Part shown: positions 41,430 through 50,239 of the stretch, piece by piece
Layout: each line of letters begins with the position of its first letter
Numbering within the stretch: position 1 is the first letter of the stretch
NCBI RefSeq assembly: GCF_002843605.1
Contig: NZ_CP025263.1
Location: 3,873,501 to 3,937,500 of the forward strand
Source: Pseudomonas sp. S09G 359
GTDB taxonomy: Bacteria; Pseudomonadota; Gammaproteobacteria; Pseudomonadales; Pseudomonadaceae
Length of the DNA: 64,000 nt
Direction: 5' to 3'
Notes under the pieces: model-generated
Seen by the model: the letters and a program-made list of their open reading frames with translations, nothing else
Databases searched by the model: none
Told to the model about the DNA's origin: nothing
Translations under genes and position numbers: made by a program

Positions 41430-42263
41430 ATGTTGCCGATTCGCCGCGACATTCATTTCGACCTGCCCGCCGAGCGCATCACCAACTGGCACGAACAGGG
41501 TCCATTCATCACGCATTTTTTCAATGCGCTATCGCTGCTGTTCCCGCAGGGCGAGCTGTTTTTCATGGACAGCGTGCGTCACTACCGCCAGCGCATCGAC
41601 GACCCCGCGCTGAAAAAGCAGATCCAGGGTTTCATCGGCCAGGAAGCCATGCACAGCCGTGAACATGTGGCCTACAACGACCTGCTGCAAGCCGCCGGGT
41701 TGCCGGCGCATACCCTGGATCGCCGGCTGAAATTCATCCTCGACCTGCAGAAAAAACACTTCGCACCGTCGTTCAACCTGGCGATCACCATTGCCCTTGA
41801 ACACTACACGGCGATGCTCGCGGAAATCCTGCTGAGCGATCCGTCGCGCTTCGGCGATTCGCTCAAGGGTTACCAGCAGATGTGGTACTGGCACGCCCTC
41901 GAAGAAACCGAACACAAGGCCGTGGCCTTCGATGTGTGGAACACGGTGATCAAGCCCGGGCCCAAGCGCTACCTGCTGCGCACCGGCAGCATGTTGACCA
42001 CCACGGTGTTCTTCTGGCTGGTGGTGCTGGACTTCCACCTGCGCCTGCTGATTGCCGACCGCAAGTCGGGTGGGCACCTGAAGGGCTTCTGGCGCATGCT
42101 GAAATTTCTGTATGGGCCTAAGGGCGTTTTCCCACGGATGCTGCGTCCTTGGTTGCACTACTTCAAACCAAGCTTCCACCCCTGGGACCACGACAACCGC
42201 GCGCGTCTGGCGGGCATCGACAGCCTGATCGAAGACATCGAACAGACCCGGCGCAGCTACTAG
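41430..42263 (+). CDS. PF10118-like predicted metal-dependent hydrolase
   Basis: This 277-residue protein has ferritin-like helices carrying Glu and His pairs that suit a di-metal site: GQEAMHSREH (about 70-79), LEHYTAMLAEI and WHALEETEHKAVAF. It fits the family of predicted metal-dependent hydrolases with COG3687-type sequence; some may be oxygenases instead. One membrane-like segment (TTTVFFWLVVLDFHLRLLI) is present. It is the third gene of the BVMO-SDR operon, 15 bases after the SDR. The stop overlaps that of the convergent EIIC-EAL gene. Confidence 0.8.
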   Translation: MLPIRRDIHFDLPAERITNWHEQGPFITHFFNALSLLFPQGELFFMDSVRHYRQRIDDPALKKQIQGFIGQEAMHSREHVAYNDLLQAAGLPAHTLDRRLKFILDLQKKHFAPSFNLAITIALEHYTAMLAEILLSDPSRFGDSLKGYQQMWYWHALEETEHKAVAFDVWNTVIKPGPKRYLLRTGSMLTTTVFFWLVVLDFHLRLLIADRKSGGHLKGFWRMLKFLYGPKGVFPRMLRPWLHYFKPSFHPWDHDNRARLAGIDSLIEDIEQTRRSY

Positions 42264-44335
42264 GCCTGCGCCAGGGCCGCACGCTCACGCACAAAGCTTT
42301 CCACCTGATCCCCCGGCAGCGCCTTGCTGAAATACCAGCCCTGGATAATCAACTCGGCACCGGTGTTGAGGAAGGCCAACTGCTCGGCGGTCTCCACGCC
42401 CTCCACCACCACGCCCAGGCTCAGCGCCTCGCAAAAACGCAGGATACCGGTCATCACCTGGGCGCCTTTGGGGTCGTGCTGGGCCACCACGAAACTGCGG
42501 TCGATCTTGATAAAGTCCACCGGAAACTGGTGCAAGTAACTCAAGGCCGAAAACCCGGTGCCAAAGTCATCGATATAGACCTTGGCGCCGATGGCCTGCA
42601 GCTTGCGGATAACCTGGCGCGTGGCCTGAATATCGGTCACCAGCGCGTCTTCGGTGATCTCCACCGACACCTGCCCATGGGCCTGCGCGAGAATTCCCAC
42701 CAGACGCTCGCCATAGGCGGCGTCGGTCAGCGTGGCGCTGGAAATATTGATCGTCATCGGCAAGGCGAAGCCGAGCTTCTGCCACTTCTGGTACTGCCGA
42801 ATCGCCTGGGACGCCACCCACACATCCACATCCGGCATCAACCGCGCCTGGGCCAACCATTGCAGGAACTCCCAGGGCGAATGCACCGTGCCCTGGGCAT
42901 CGCGGGCGCGCATCAGCGCTTCGCACCCGGTGCACAGCCCGGTACGCGTAGAGACCTGGGGCTGGAATTCGAGGTAAAACTCATAGTCGCTGATCTGCTG
43001 GATACGGCTCAGCTCACTGGCCTGGCGTGCCAGGGTCCGGTGGGACGCCAGCACCGGGTCCAACTCACGCAGCCGGCCTTTTTCCTCAAGGCCACGAAAG
43101 GTCATGTCCAGGGACTTGAGGTAAACCGTGCCACCTTCTGCGGGCTGGCGATGCATCGCCCGAACGTAAGGCGCGTACACCAAGGTACCCAGGCCCAACA
43201 ACGCCAGTTGCAGCGCGACAGCCGCCAGGTCGCCGTGGGTACTCAGGTAGGCGTTGAGCAACACCGGTGCGGTGAACGGCACGCTGACGACCGCAGGCGA
43301 CACCCAGCCCATCTGCACCACCGTCAACGCCAGCATCGCATTGATGGCCGGCACCGCCAGAAACGGAATAAACAGCCGCGGGTTGAGGATGATCGGCAAG
43401 CCGAACAACAGCACCTCGCTGACGTTGAACAGCGACAGCGGCAAACTCGCCACCGCCACCAGCCGCATGGACTGGCTCCGGGAAAACAGCAGGATCGCCA
43501 GCAACAGGCACAACGCGCCACCTGAGCCGCCGATAAACGCAAAGCTACCCAGCAGGCCGCTGTTCAACATATACCTGATCGGCTCGCCCGCCGCCGAGGC
43601 CGCACCATTGAGCACCACCGCCTGGTCCAGCACGTCGAACAGCGGCTGCATCGCATACACGCCGTGGATCCCGAAAAACCACAACAGCGAATTCATCAGG
43701 GTCACAAACAAACCGCTGCCATAGGGCGACGCCAGGGTGTCCAGCACCTGCGGGCCCTGGATCTGCGCCACATACGGCACCTGCAACAGCAACGACAGCG
43801 CCGCGACTAATACCAGGGCAGTGATGGCACCGGGCACCACCATATTGATGGTGCCACGCAGGTTGTGCCCCACCAGGTCCTCGTTGACCAGCCGGGTCCA
43901 ACGGTAACGGTGCAGCCAGGCAATGGCCGGCACATTCAGCAACGGTGAGGCGATGGCGATAAACAGCAAAAATGTCGCTGAAGCCCGTGGGTAGTCACGC
44001 AGGATAAACGTCGCCACCACCACATGAGCGAGGCACAGAAACGCCACCGGCAATTGAGGCAGGCGATGCTGAATCGCCAGCATATAACCAATGGAGGCGG
44101 CCACCAGCAGCGGGATCACCGAGCTGATCTGGTTGTGCAGCCCGGCCAGAAACGTAACCACCTCGGGGGCGAAACCCAGCACGCGGGCGGATTCAGACAG
44201 GATCAGAAACCCTGCCGACACCAACAGGCACGGCAGGATCCACAGCAACCCCTCGCGGATCGCGCGCAGCGACTCGGTGCTGGCCAAGGCAGCCAGGCGT
44301 TGGGTAAAGAAAAGCTTGAACAGCGTTTGCGCCAT
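42260..44335 (-). CDS. PTS EIIC-like membrane domain fused to EAL phosphodiesterase
   Basis: This is a 691-residue fusion. Residues about 20-390 form a ten-helix membrane domain resembling the EIIC permease of the cellobiose/lactose PTS group, including FGIHGVYAMQPLF and FNVSEVLLFGLPIILNP. Residues about 440-685 form an EAL domain with intact cyclic-di-GMP hydrolysis residues: CEALMR, TINISSATL, SVEITEDAL, YIDDFGTGFSAL, DFIKIDRSFV and VVVEGVETAEQL. No EIIA or EIIB partner lies nearby, so the membrane part is more likely a sensor for a sugar or glycan than a transporter. The gene ends against the convergent PF10118-like gene. Confidence 0.9.
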   Translation of the reverse strand: MAQTLFKLFFTQRLAALASTESLRAIREGLLWILPCLLVSAGFLILSESARVLGFAPEVVTFLAGLHNQISSVIPLLVAASIGYMLAIQHRLPQLPVAFLCLAHVVVATFILRDYPRASATFLLFIAIASPLLNVPAIAWLHRYRWTRLVNEDLVGHNLRGTINMVVPGAITALVLVAALSLLLQVPYVAQIQGPQVLDTLASPYGSGLFVTLMNSLLWFFGIHGVYAMQPLFDVLDQAVVLNGAASAAGEPIRYMLNSGLLGSFAFIGGSGGALCLLLAILLFSRSQSMRLVAVASLPLSLFNVSEVLLFGLPIILNPRLFIPFLAVPAINAMLALTVVQMGWVSPAVVSVPFTAPVLLNAYLSTHGDLAAVALQLALLGLGTLVYAPYVRAMHRQPAEGGTVYLKSLDMTFRGLEEKGRLRELDPVLASHRTLARQASELSRIQQISDYEFYLEFQPQVSTRTGLCTGCEALMRARDAQGTVHSPWEFLQWLAQARLMPDVDVWVASQAIRQYQKWQKLGFALPMTINISSATLTDAAYGERLVGILAQAHGQVSVEITEDALVTDIQATRQVIRKLQAIGAKVYIDDFGTGFSALSYLHQFPVDFIKIDRSFVVAQHDPKGAQVMTGILRFCEALSLGVVVEGVETAEQLAFLNTGAELIIQGWYFSKALPGDQVESFVRERAALAQA

Positions 44336-44648
44336 GACCGTCCCTCAGCCCATCGCCCTCTGCCCCTGGTAGGCAGGGCCGGAAACACCGGGGCTAACGC
44401 TACACGCCCTGGCACCGGAAGCGAAAGCCTTTTGCCTTACGTGCTGTTGAATTTTCGGCAACGTCTGACAGCAAACACCCGCTTTTTTCCAAATAATTGG
44501 ATGTTCTGACCTGGCGCACTGCTTGAATCTGCTTCAATAAGTACTCTATGTATCTGTTAGGACGCACACGGGTTCGACCGGCCAGGACTTCACCCCGTCA
44601 AGGAAGGTGGTCTGCGAAGGAAGCAGCCACCAAGGAGATAAACCCGAC
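44336..44648 (+). promoter_or_regulatory. Divergent region with GGA-rich hairpin leader
   Basis: This 313-bp region between the EIIC-EAL gene and the small membrane protein gene ends in a leader with five GGA motifs. Hairpin 1: ACGGG (44568-44572) pairs with CCCGT (44594-44598), with CAGGAC in its loop. Hairpin 2: GGTGG-T-CTGC (44606-44615) pairs with GCAG-CCACC (44623-44631), exposing loop GAAGGAA (44616-44622). The Shine-Dalgarno AAGGAG is at 44632-44637. GGA in hairpin loops plus GGA at the ribosome site is the layout of RsmA/CsrA targets. The part 44336-44560 shows nothing recognisable. Confidence 0.5.
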
Positions 44649-44915
44649 ATGCAATACAAGCTGTCAATCAACGTACGGCCGTTACTGTTCAACCTGCTGC
44701 TATGGATGGGTGGGGTCGCGCTGCTGCTGCTGAGCAAAAGTATGATTGAATGGGTAACCGGGTCGACCAGTGATGGCGGGCTGGAACTGGCCATGGTGCT
44801 GGCGGCCTATCTGCTGTTATTTTTGCTCAACCCGATACGCGCCGGGATCGACCGCCGCTTACGCAAACGCGCCCGCCGCGCCGCGCGCCACAGGCTCGGC
44901 GCAGGCCCTCACTGA
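44649..44915 (+). CDS. Small two-helix membrane protein
   Basis: This 88-residue protein has two membrane helices (LLFNLLLWMGGVALLLLS and LELAMVLAAYLLLFLLNP) and a strongly basic C-terminal tail (RRLRKRARRAARHRLG). No family was recognised. The ATG at 44649 follows AAGGAG with eleven bases spacing; an in-frame GTG upstream would fall inside the leader hairpin and is rejected. It is possibly under post-transcriptional control by Rsm proteins, given the leader. Confidence 0.65.
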   Translation: MQYKLSINVRPLLFNLLLWMGGVALLLLSKSMIEWVTGSTSDGGLELAMVLAAYLLLFLLNPIRAGIDRRLRKRARRAARHRLGAGPH

Positions 44916-44930
44916 ACCTGGAGCAGACTT

Positions 44931-45260
44931 TTGTCACCACCTGGCGATAACCACCAGCTCGCGCTGGACCGATTCCTCAACGAACACCCCGATGTCGCCG
45001 CCGAACTCGACACCCTGAACCCGCTGGCCGCCCAGGCCAAGGGCGAAACCCCGGCGCAGTACCGCGCCGAACGGCTGCACGAAGCCTTCGAAGCCGAAGC
45101 CGAACGCCAGGGCCTGTTTGCCTGGGAGCTGACCCTCAAGCTAACCGCCGAATCCCCCGCAGCGTTCGAGGCCCAGCGCCTTGAAGTGCACAAGGAAGTG
45201 GCGCAGATGGCGGGGCTGAGTTGGGTTGAGTATTGCCAGTTGCATGATTTGCCTGGTTGA
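44931..45260 (+). CDS. DUF6388-like small protein
   Basis: This 109-residue soluble helical protein contains DRFLNEHPDVAAELDTLNPL and the C-terminal WVEYCQLHDLPG. It resembles the DUF6388 group of Pseudomonas proteins (recalled). It uses a TTG start at 44931, preceded by GGAG; an internal start could not be supported. It lies 15 bases after the small membrane protein gene, so they may be co-transcribed. Function is unknown. Confidence 0.6.
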   Translation: MSPPGDNHQLALDRFLNEHPDVAAELDTLNPLAAQAKGETPAQYRAERLHEAFEAEAERQGLFAWELTLKLTAESPAAFEAQRLEVHKEVAQMAGLSWVEYCQLHDLPG

Positions 45261-45268
45261 GGGTTGGG

Positions 45269-46111
45269 CTACAAGAACCAGGGCCGCCGCCGGGTGCCCA
45301 GCGCTTCGCGCAATTGGGCGACGGTAATACTTCGACACGCCGGGTCCACCGCCAACGCCGTACGTAACGCCGGCCAACACTGCGTAGGCAGTCGACGCGG
45401 CCGTGGCAGTGGCTGATCAGGCTGACGTGTGCCGGGGCGCTGCCCCTGGGCCAATTCGTAGATCACACACGCTGCGCCATACAGGTCAGCGCTGGCCGAC
45501 AGCGCACCACCGGCCATCAGCTCCGGCGCCGCATACGCGGGTGTCCAAGCGTTCAAGCGGCTGCGGCTCAAGCCAGGCAGGCCGGCGGCCATCTGCGCTG
45601 CGCCCTGGCCCAGGCCAAAATCGAACACACGCAGACCCTGCTCGCCGAGCATGATATTGGCGGGTTTAACATCGCCATGCAGCACGCCTTGCCAATGGGT
45701 GTATGCCAGTGCATCCAACAGTTGCAGCGCCAGGGGCTGCAGTTCCTGCCAAGGCAAGCCCTCCGGGCACTCCACCAGGAGGCGATCCAGGGTCATGCCA
45801 TGCATCAATTCCATGGTGAAAAACGCTAGTTGCTGGTCGATGTCGACCTCAAAGGAAAACGCCCGTACCACCTGCGGGTGCTGCACGCTACGGGTCACGG
45901 CGAACTCGCTGTACAGCAACACATGGGCGTCGGGGCACGCACAAAACGTTTCACCGAGCAGCTTGAGCGCCACACTGGCGTTGGGTTCGCCAAACGCTTC
46001 ATGCAACAGGTCACGGGCGCGATAGACCACGCCCATTCCACCCGTACCCAATACACGTTCGAGTTGATAGCGCCCCGCAAGCAGGTTCGGTGGGCTGGGG
46101 GGCGTGCTCAT
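45269..46111 (-). CDS. T6SS-associated Ser/Thr protein kinase (Stk1-like)
   Basis: This 280-residue Hanks-type kinase has Gly-rich loop LGTGGMGVVYRARD (about 20-33), Lys in SVALKLL, alpha-C Glu in YSEFAVTR, catalytic loop HGDVKPANIML (Arg of HRD replaced by Gly), DFG in VFDFGLG and APE in YAAPEL. There is no membrane segment or sensor domain. Together with the adjacent PP2C phosphatase it should control the T6SS post-translationally through the FHA protein, as in P. aeruginosa. It is the last gene of the T6SS operon, as stk1 is in HSI-II, and lies convergent to the DUF6388-like gene. Confidence 0.9.
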   Translation of the reverse strand: MSTPPSPPNLLAGRYQLERVLGTGGMGVVYRARDLLHEAFGEPNASVALKLLGETFCACPDAHVLLYSEFAVTRSVQHPQVVRAFSFEVDIDQQLAFFTMELMHGMTLDRLLVECPEGLPWQELQPLALQLLDALAYTHWQGVLHGDVKPANIMLGEQGLRVFDFGLGQGAAQMAAGLPGLSRSRLNAWTPAYAAPELMAGGALSASADLYGAACVIYELAQGQRPGTRQPDQPLPRPRRLPTQCWPALRTALAVDPACRSITVAQLREALGTRRRPWFL

Positions 46112-46121
46112 GGTGGTGCGC

Positions 46122-46850
46122 TCATTTCTGTACCACCACGGCAGTCAGGTCGTCCCGCGCCGGCCCTTGCAGCGCGCTGTTGAACAGCCTATCCACCACC
46201 TGTCGTGGCGTACCCACGTTCATGGCGCTGCCCAGTTCGCCATGGCTGAGCCCTTGGTAAAGGCCGTCGCTGCATAACAAAAATACATCCCCGGGCTGGG
46301 TACCCAGTTCCAACACCTCAAGGCTCAATGGCTGTGGCGCACCGATCGCACGCGTCAACGCGCGGGCGCCTGGATGGGCTTGCGCCTGCTCCAGGCTCAA
46401 CTGCTGCTGGTCCATCAGTTGCTGCTGCAGGCAATGGTCACGCGACAGTTGGTACAGGCGCTGCCGGCGCCACAGGTAGCATCGGCTGTCCCCCGCCCAA
46501 ATGCAGGCTGCGCGGCGGTCTTCAAGCAGCAGCGCAACCACGGTACTGCCCATGATGCCCGCCACCCCCTCGGCGGGGTGCGGCACGCCAAGCCCCAGTC
46601 GGCTGTCCAGCCCTCGCAGGCAGCGGCGAACGGCCTCGATGCGTTGATCGAAATTGCCAATAGCCGGCAGTGCAGCAAGGCTGCTGACCACCCACTGGCT
46701 GGCGACATCCCCGGCCCGGTGGCCGCCCATCCCATCGGCAACCGCCCAGCAACCGCGCTGCGGGCAATCGAGAAACGCGTCCTCATTACGCGAGCGCCGC
46801 TTGCCTTGCACCGTTCGCCCGGCACTGCGCCACGCGTACACCTGGCTCAC
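46122..46850 (-). CDS. T6SS-associated PP2C phosphatase (Stp1/PppA-like)
   Basis: This 242-residue PP2C-family Ser/Thr phosphatase has the metal-binding motifs SRNEDAF, ADGMGGHRAGDVAS, IWAGDSRCYLWR, LCSDGLYQGLS and RDDLTAVVVQ, all intact. It is the antagonist of the neighbouring kinase. It overlaps the tssM stop by four bases and ends 10 bases before the kinase start, so the pair is co-translated with the membrane complex genes. Confidence 0.93.
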   Translation of the reverse strand: MSQVYAWRSAGRTVQGKRRSRNEDAFLDCPQRGCWAVADGMGGHRAGDVASQWVVSSLAALPAIGNFDQRIEAVRRCLRGLDSRLGLGVPHPAEGVAGIMGSTVVALLLEDRRAACIWAGDSRCYLWRRQRLYQLSRDHCLQQQLMDQQQLSLEQAQAHPGARALTRAIGAPQPLSLEVLELGTQPGDVFLLCSDGLYQGLSHGELGSAMNVGTPRQVVDRLFNSALQGPARDDLTAVVVQK

Positions 46851-49800
46851 AGTTGCTCCGGCAAGCGGAAGCTACGCCAGGCCGCCATCTGGAACGGGCT
46901 GGGGTTACGTTGGCTGGTGAGCAGGTAATTGGCGCGCAGACCGCCCAGGTCAGCCTTGAGTATGTGCACATCCCGACCACTTGCCGCCTCGCTCTGCATC
47001 AGGTCAAAAAAGCGAAATAGCGACCAGTCACCGCTGTTCTTTTCAATCCCCAACGGCCGCTGTTTCGCACCGCGCTCCAGCACCAGGCTGCTGCGCCCAT
47101 TGCCTGACGCGCTGGGCCAATGAAACGCCATGGGCACGATCGGACCATGGCGGTACTCCAACTGCTGATCGCCCACGTGCAGGATCGCCCGGCTGACTGC
47201 CTGATCCAAGCTGTAGGGTGCCAAGGTGAATTGCACGGCCCACTCGCCGAGATCCTCAGTAAAAAAACCTTGGCGAATCATCTGGGCTTTGGTCATTTGC
47301 TCCAGCAACGAACGTGACACCGGCAAGCTGCGCCCATCCAGGCCGCGCAGCCGATAACGGTTGCCTTCCAGGCTGACAAACGGCCGTAGGTAACCTTCAT
47401 AAAAACGCGCAAGAGCGCCGCGGGGTTTGAAAAACGCCTGGAAATCCCCCAGGGAGACGTCGCTGGCGGCATGGGCGTTGAACGGATAGCGCCGCTGGAT
47501 CGCCTTCGCGTAAAAACCATACACCTCGCTTTGGTAGCGCTGGTTTACATGTGCATAGGCGTCATCCAGCAGGTGGCGCCAGGCGTCGTCGGCAACCCCT
47601 TCAAACCAGTCCTTGAGCGGCACCGGCAAGCGTGCAGCGGCGTTACGCAGGTTGCTCAATAGGGGCTGCTGCCCTTCCATTCGCTGCTTGACCATCCTGA
47701 ATGCCGCCTGCTCAGGTGGGCTCTCGCGGTTCAGCGCCAGCAATTGCAGGTGTAACTCATCAAGCAGGCGCAATACCTGCATCAACCCGGCGCCGGGGTT
47801 CTGCTCCTCATCGAGGAGTTGATGCAACGGTTCGAAGCGACGCTGTAGCGCACGCCGGGCAGTATCAGGCCCTGATTGGCCCGGCAGCTGACTGACCAGC
47901 ATGCCGGCAGCCACCAAACCCAACCCGCTGGCCTGCTGGCCCGCCGCCTCAAGCCGATCATGGGTCGGGAGCAGCCGGGTATTTTCACTGACCTGCTGCA
48001 ACAGCTGCACCAACGCCGACTGGGCTGACGTCAGGCCCGCGAGCTGGTCGATGCCTTGCCTCAGGCTGTCACTTTGCTGCAACCGGATGCGGCCCAGGGC
48101 GTGGCTCCAAGCCTCGGCGTACTCACTGAAATAGCGCTGCTCCAGTTCCAGCATGAGCTGGCGCAAATCCGTGGCGCTGAGGTCAGTGCCCTCCCCAAGC
48201 ACCCAGTTATCCTGGGCAATGGCATTGACCAGTCGAGGGCCTTGTTTTTCAAAATACTGCCAATACCGCTTGGTGTAGAAACCGGGTATCGGCGGCTCAA
48301 GCCTGGCAAACACCTGGCCGTCGGCCAGGCGGTAGGGTTCCAGGCTGCGGGCTTGTTCGCGCAGCGTGCGGTAGACCACTTCAGCCAGCGACTCTCCGCG
48401 TAATACCTGGCGGGCCTGGGCCACCAGCGCAGTATCCAACACCGCTACAAACGGCTGTTCAAGCAGCTGCGCAAGGTGGTTGTGCAAGCGCTTTTGCGCC
48501 GACGTGTCCCCGGCAAAGCGCACGGACCAAAGGCCGGCCACGTGCTCCGCCAGCCAGGTGGTATCGCGACGCTCGCGAAGGTTGAGCATCAGGTACGCAC
48601 GCAAGGTATCCAACAGCCGCTCACGCTCGCCAATGCTGGCCTGAACCTGCTCCTCCAGCAGGGCTACCACCTGTGGCAGCAGGCGCTGGCGCAGGGTTTC
48701 TGCATACGCATTGGCCAACAGCGGGCGACTTGCCTCCCCCTGATACAAGCCGGCTCGATCCACCCAGCGGGCCTCGGCCGCCGGTGGAAATAGCCGAGTG
48801 GCGGCCAGGTGATTGTCCAGCAGCGGCAACAACGCCAGCATTTCGTCCGAACCGGCTTGGGCGGGCGGCTGGGGTTTGATCAGTTCCTGCAGTTGTACCA
48901 GCCGCTGATGATTGAAAGCATAACTGTGTGCCCACAACACGCCCGCGGTACCGATGAGCAGCGAGGTGACGAGTGCGAGCAGCCCCTGGCGCCGACGCAG
49001 GCGCTGTCGCTCAGGGGTATGCAACCCGGCAAGATCGGCCTCGGCGAAAATCACCCGGTTGAACAGGCCCCGGACAAACTGGGAACGTCTATCCCCCGAC
49101 TTTGCACAGGTCAGGTAGAACCCGCGCAAACCATTGATACGCTGATGGCGATGAGCGGAAAACGCAGCCTCGACAAACAGGCACAGGCGCTCGCCGAGGC
49201 GTGCGGCCTGCCGTGGAAAATCGAGTATCCGGCCACGGCGCTCGACATTTCGCTCCTGGTGCAGGCGCGGGATCAGCTCTGCCCCCAAGCGTTGCAGCAA
49301 CGTCTCGAATGCTTCGCGCACCTGGACAATATCGGTTTGCGCCGCGCTGGCGGCCAGGCGCTCACCCAGTAGCGCTTCAGTGCCCTCCCCTTGCTGCGTA
49401 TCAAAGAACTCCGCAAACCCTTCAAGCCAGTCAGCCTGGGTCAGCACCAGGTAGACCGGCACATCCACATGCAGCTTCTGCTGAATGTCCTGCAAGCGGG
49501 CATGCACATGCCGCGCGTGCAACGCCAGGTCGTGTTCGCTGCCGCCCAACAGCGTATCCACCGACAAGGTCACCACCACGCCATTAAGCGGGCGCGTCCT
49601 GCGCCGCGACCGGAGCAGGCGAAGCAACATCGACCACCCCGCCGCGTCTACCGCACGGTCAGGCTGGGCCAGGTAACGCCCCGCAGTGTCTACCAGTACC
49701 GCTTCGTCGGCGAAATACCAGTCACAGTAAGCCGTTGCGCCGGGCATTGACGCCTCGGCCCGATCAAGCGGAAATGGCAGGCCACTGGCCGCCACCAGTT

Positions 49801-50224
49801 GGGTCTTGCCACTGCCTTGTTGCCCGATCAACAGGTACCAGGGCAACTCGCTACGCCAACGTTCGCTGCGCTCGCCGTAGCGGCGCGAAGTTCTCAGCGT
49901 GTGCAGAGCCTCCTTGAACCGCCCGCGTACCTGCCGTTGTTCAGCGTTGACCAGGCCATGCCCCTGATCACGCGCCTCGTGTGCCCGCTGGTCATGGCGA
50001 GCGATTGATCGCGAGCCGACCACAACCATCGCCAACCCCCATAGCAGGAACAAGCCACTGATGCTCAGCAAGCGGGCCGCCGCGCCTTGCCAGAACCGAT
50101 GATTGTCCACCGCCAGCAATGGCCCGAAAAACCATACCAGCAGCGCGCTGGACAGCACCAGCAACAGGCTCCAGACCCAACTTTTGCGCAGCATCGTGCC
50201 CGCGCCCTTGAAGAATGCGTTCAT
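46847..50224 (-). CDS. tssM: T6SS membrane complex protein TssM (IcmF)
   Basis: This 1125-residue inner-membrane protein has two N-terminal helices (about 17-37 and 51-70), a cytoplasmic NTPase domain with intact Walker A GQQGSGKT at 134-141, a third helix (about 411-430, LLALVTSLLIGTAGVLWAHS) and a long periplasmic region ending in the IcmF C-terminal beta domain. TssM joins TssL in the inner membrane to TssJ in the outer membrane. It starts 15 bases after tssL. The intact Walker A site indicates the ATP-using TssM subtype. Confidence 0.96.
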   Translation of the reverse strand: MNAFFKGAGTMLRKSWVWSLLLVLSSALLVWFFGPLLAVDNHRFWQGAAARLLSISGLFLLWGLAMVVVGSRSIARHDQRAHEARDQGHGLVNAEQRQVRGRFKEALHTLRTSRRYGERSERWRSELPWYLLIGQQGSGKTQLVAASGLPFPLDRAEASMPGATAYCDWYFADEAVLVDTAGRYLAQPDRAVDAAGWSMLLRLLRSRRRTRPLNGVVVTLSVDTLLGGSEHDLALHARHVHARLQDIQQKLHVDVPVYLVLTQADWLEGFAEFFDTQQGEGTEALLGERLAASAAQTDIVQVREAFETLLQRLGAELIPRLHQERNVERRGRILDFPRQAARLGERLCLFVEAAFSAHRHQRINGLRGFYLTCAKSGDRRSQFVRGLFNRVIFAEADLAGLHTPERQRLRRRQGLLALVTSLLIGTAGVLWAHSYAFNHQRLVQLQELIKPQPPAQAGSDEMLALLPLLDNHLAATRLFPPAAEARWVDRAGLYQGEASRPLLANAYAETLRQRLLPQVVALLEEQVQASIGERERLLDTLRAYLMLNLRERRDTTWLAEHVAGLWSVRFAGDTSAQKRLHNHLAQLLEQPFVAVLDTALVAQARQVLRGESLAEVVYRTLREQARSLEPYRLADGQVFARLEPPIPGFYTKRYWQYFEKQGPRLVNAIAQDNWVLGEGTDLSATDLRQLMLELEQRYFSEYAEAWSHALGRIRLQQSDSLRQGIDQLAGLTSAQSALVQLLQQVSENTRLLPTHDRLEAAGQQASGLGLVAAGMLVSQLPGQSGPDTARRALQRRFEPLHQLLDEEQNPGAGLMQVLRLLDELHLQLLALNRESPPEQAAFRMVKQRMEGQQPLLSNLRNAAARLPVPLKDWFEGVADDAWRHLLDDAYAHVNQRYQSEVYGFYAKAIQRRYPFNAHAASDVSLGDFQAFFKPRGALARFYEGYLRPFVSLEGNRYRLRGLDGRSLPVSRSLLEQMTKAQMIRQGFFTEDLGEWAVQFTLAPYSLDQAVSRAILHVGDQQLEYRHGPIVPMAFHWPSASGNGRSSLVLERGAKQRPLGIEKNSGDWSLFRFFDLMQSEAASGRDVHILKADLGGLRANYLLTSQRNPSPFQMAAWRSFRLPEQL

Positions 50225-50239
50225 TCATTGCTCCCAGCG

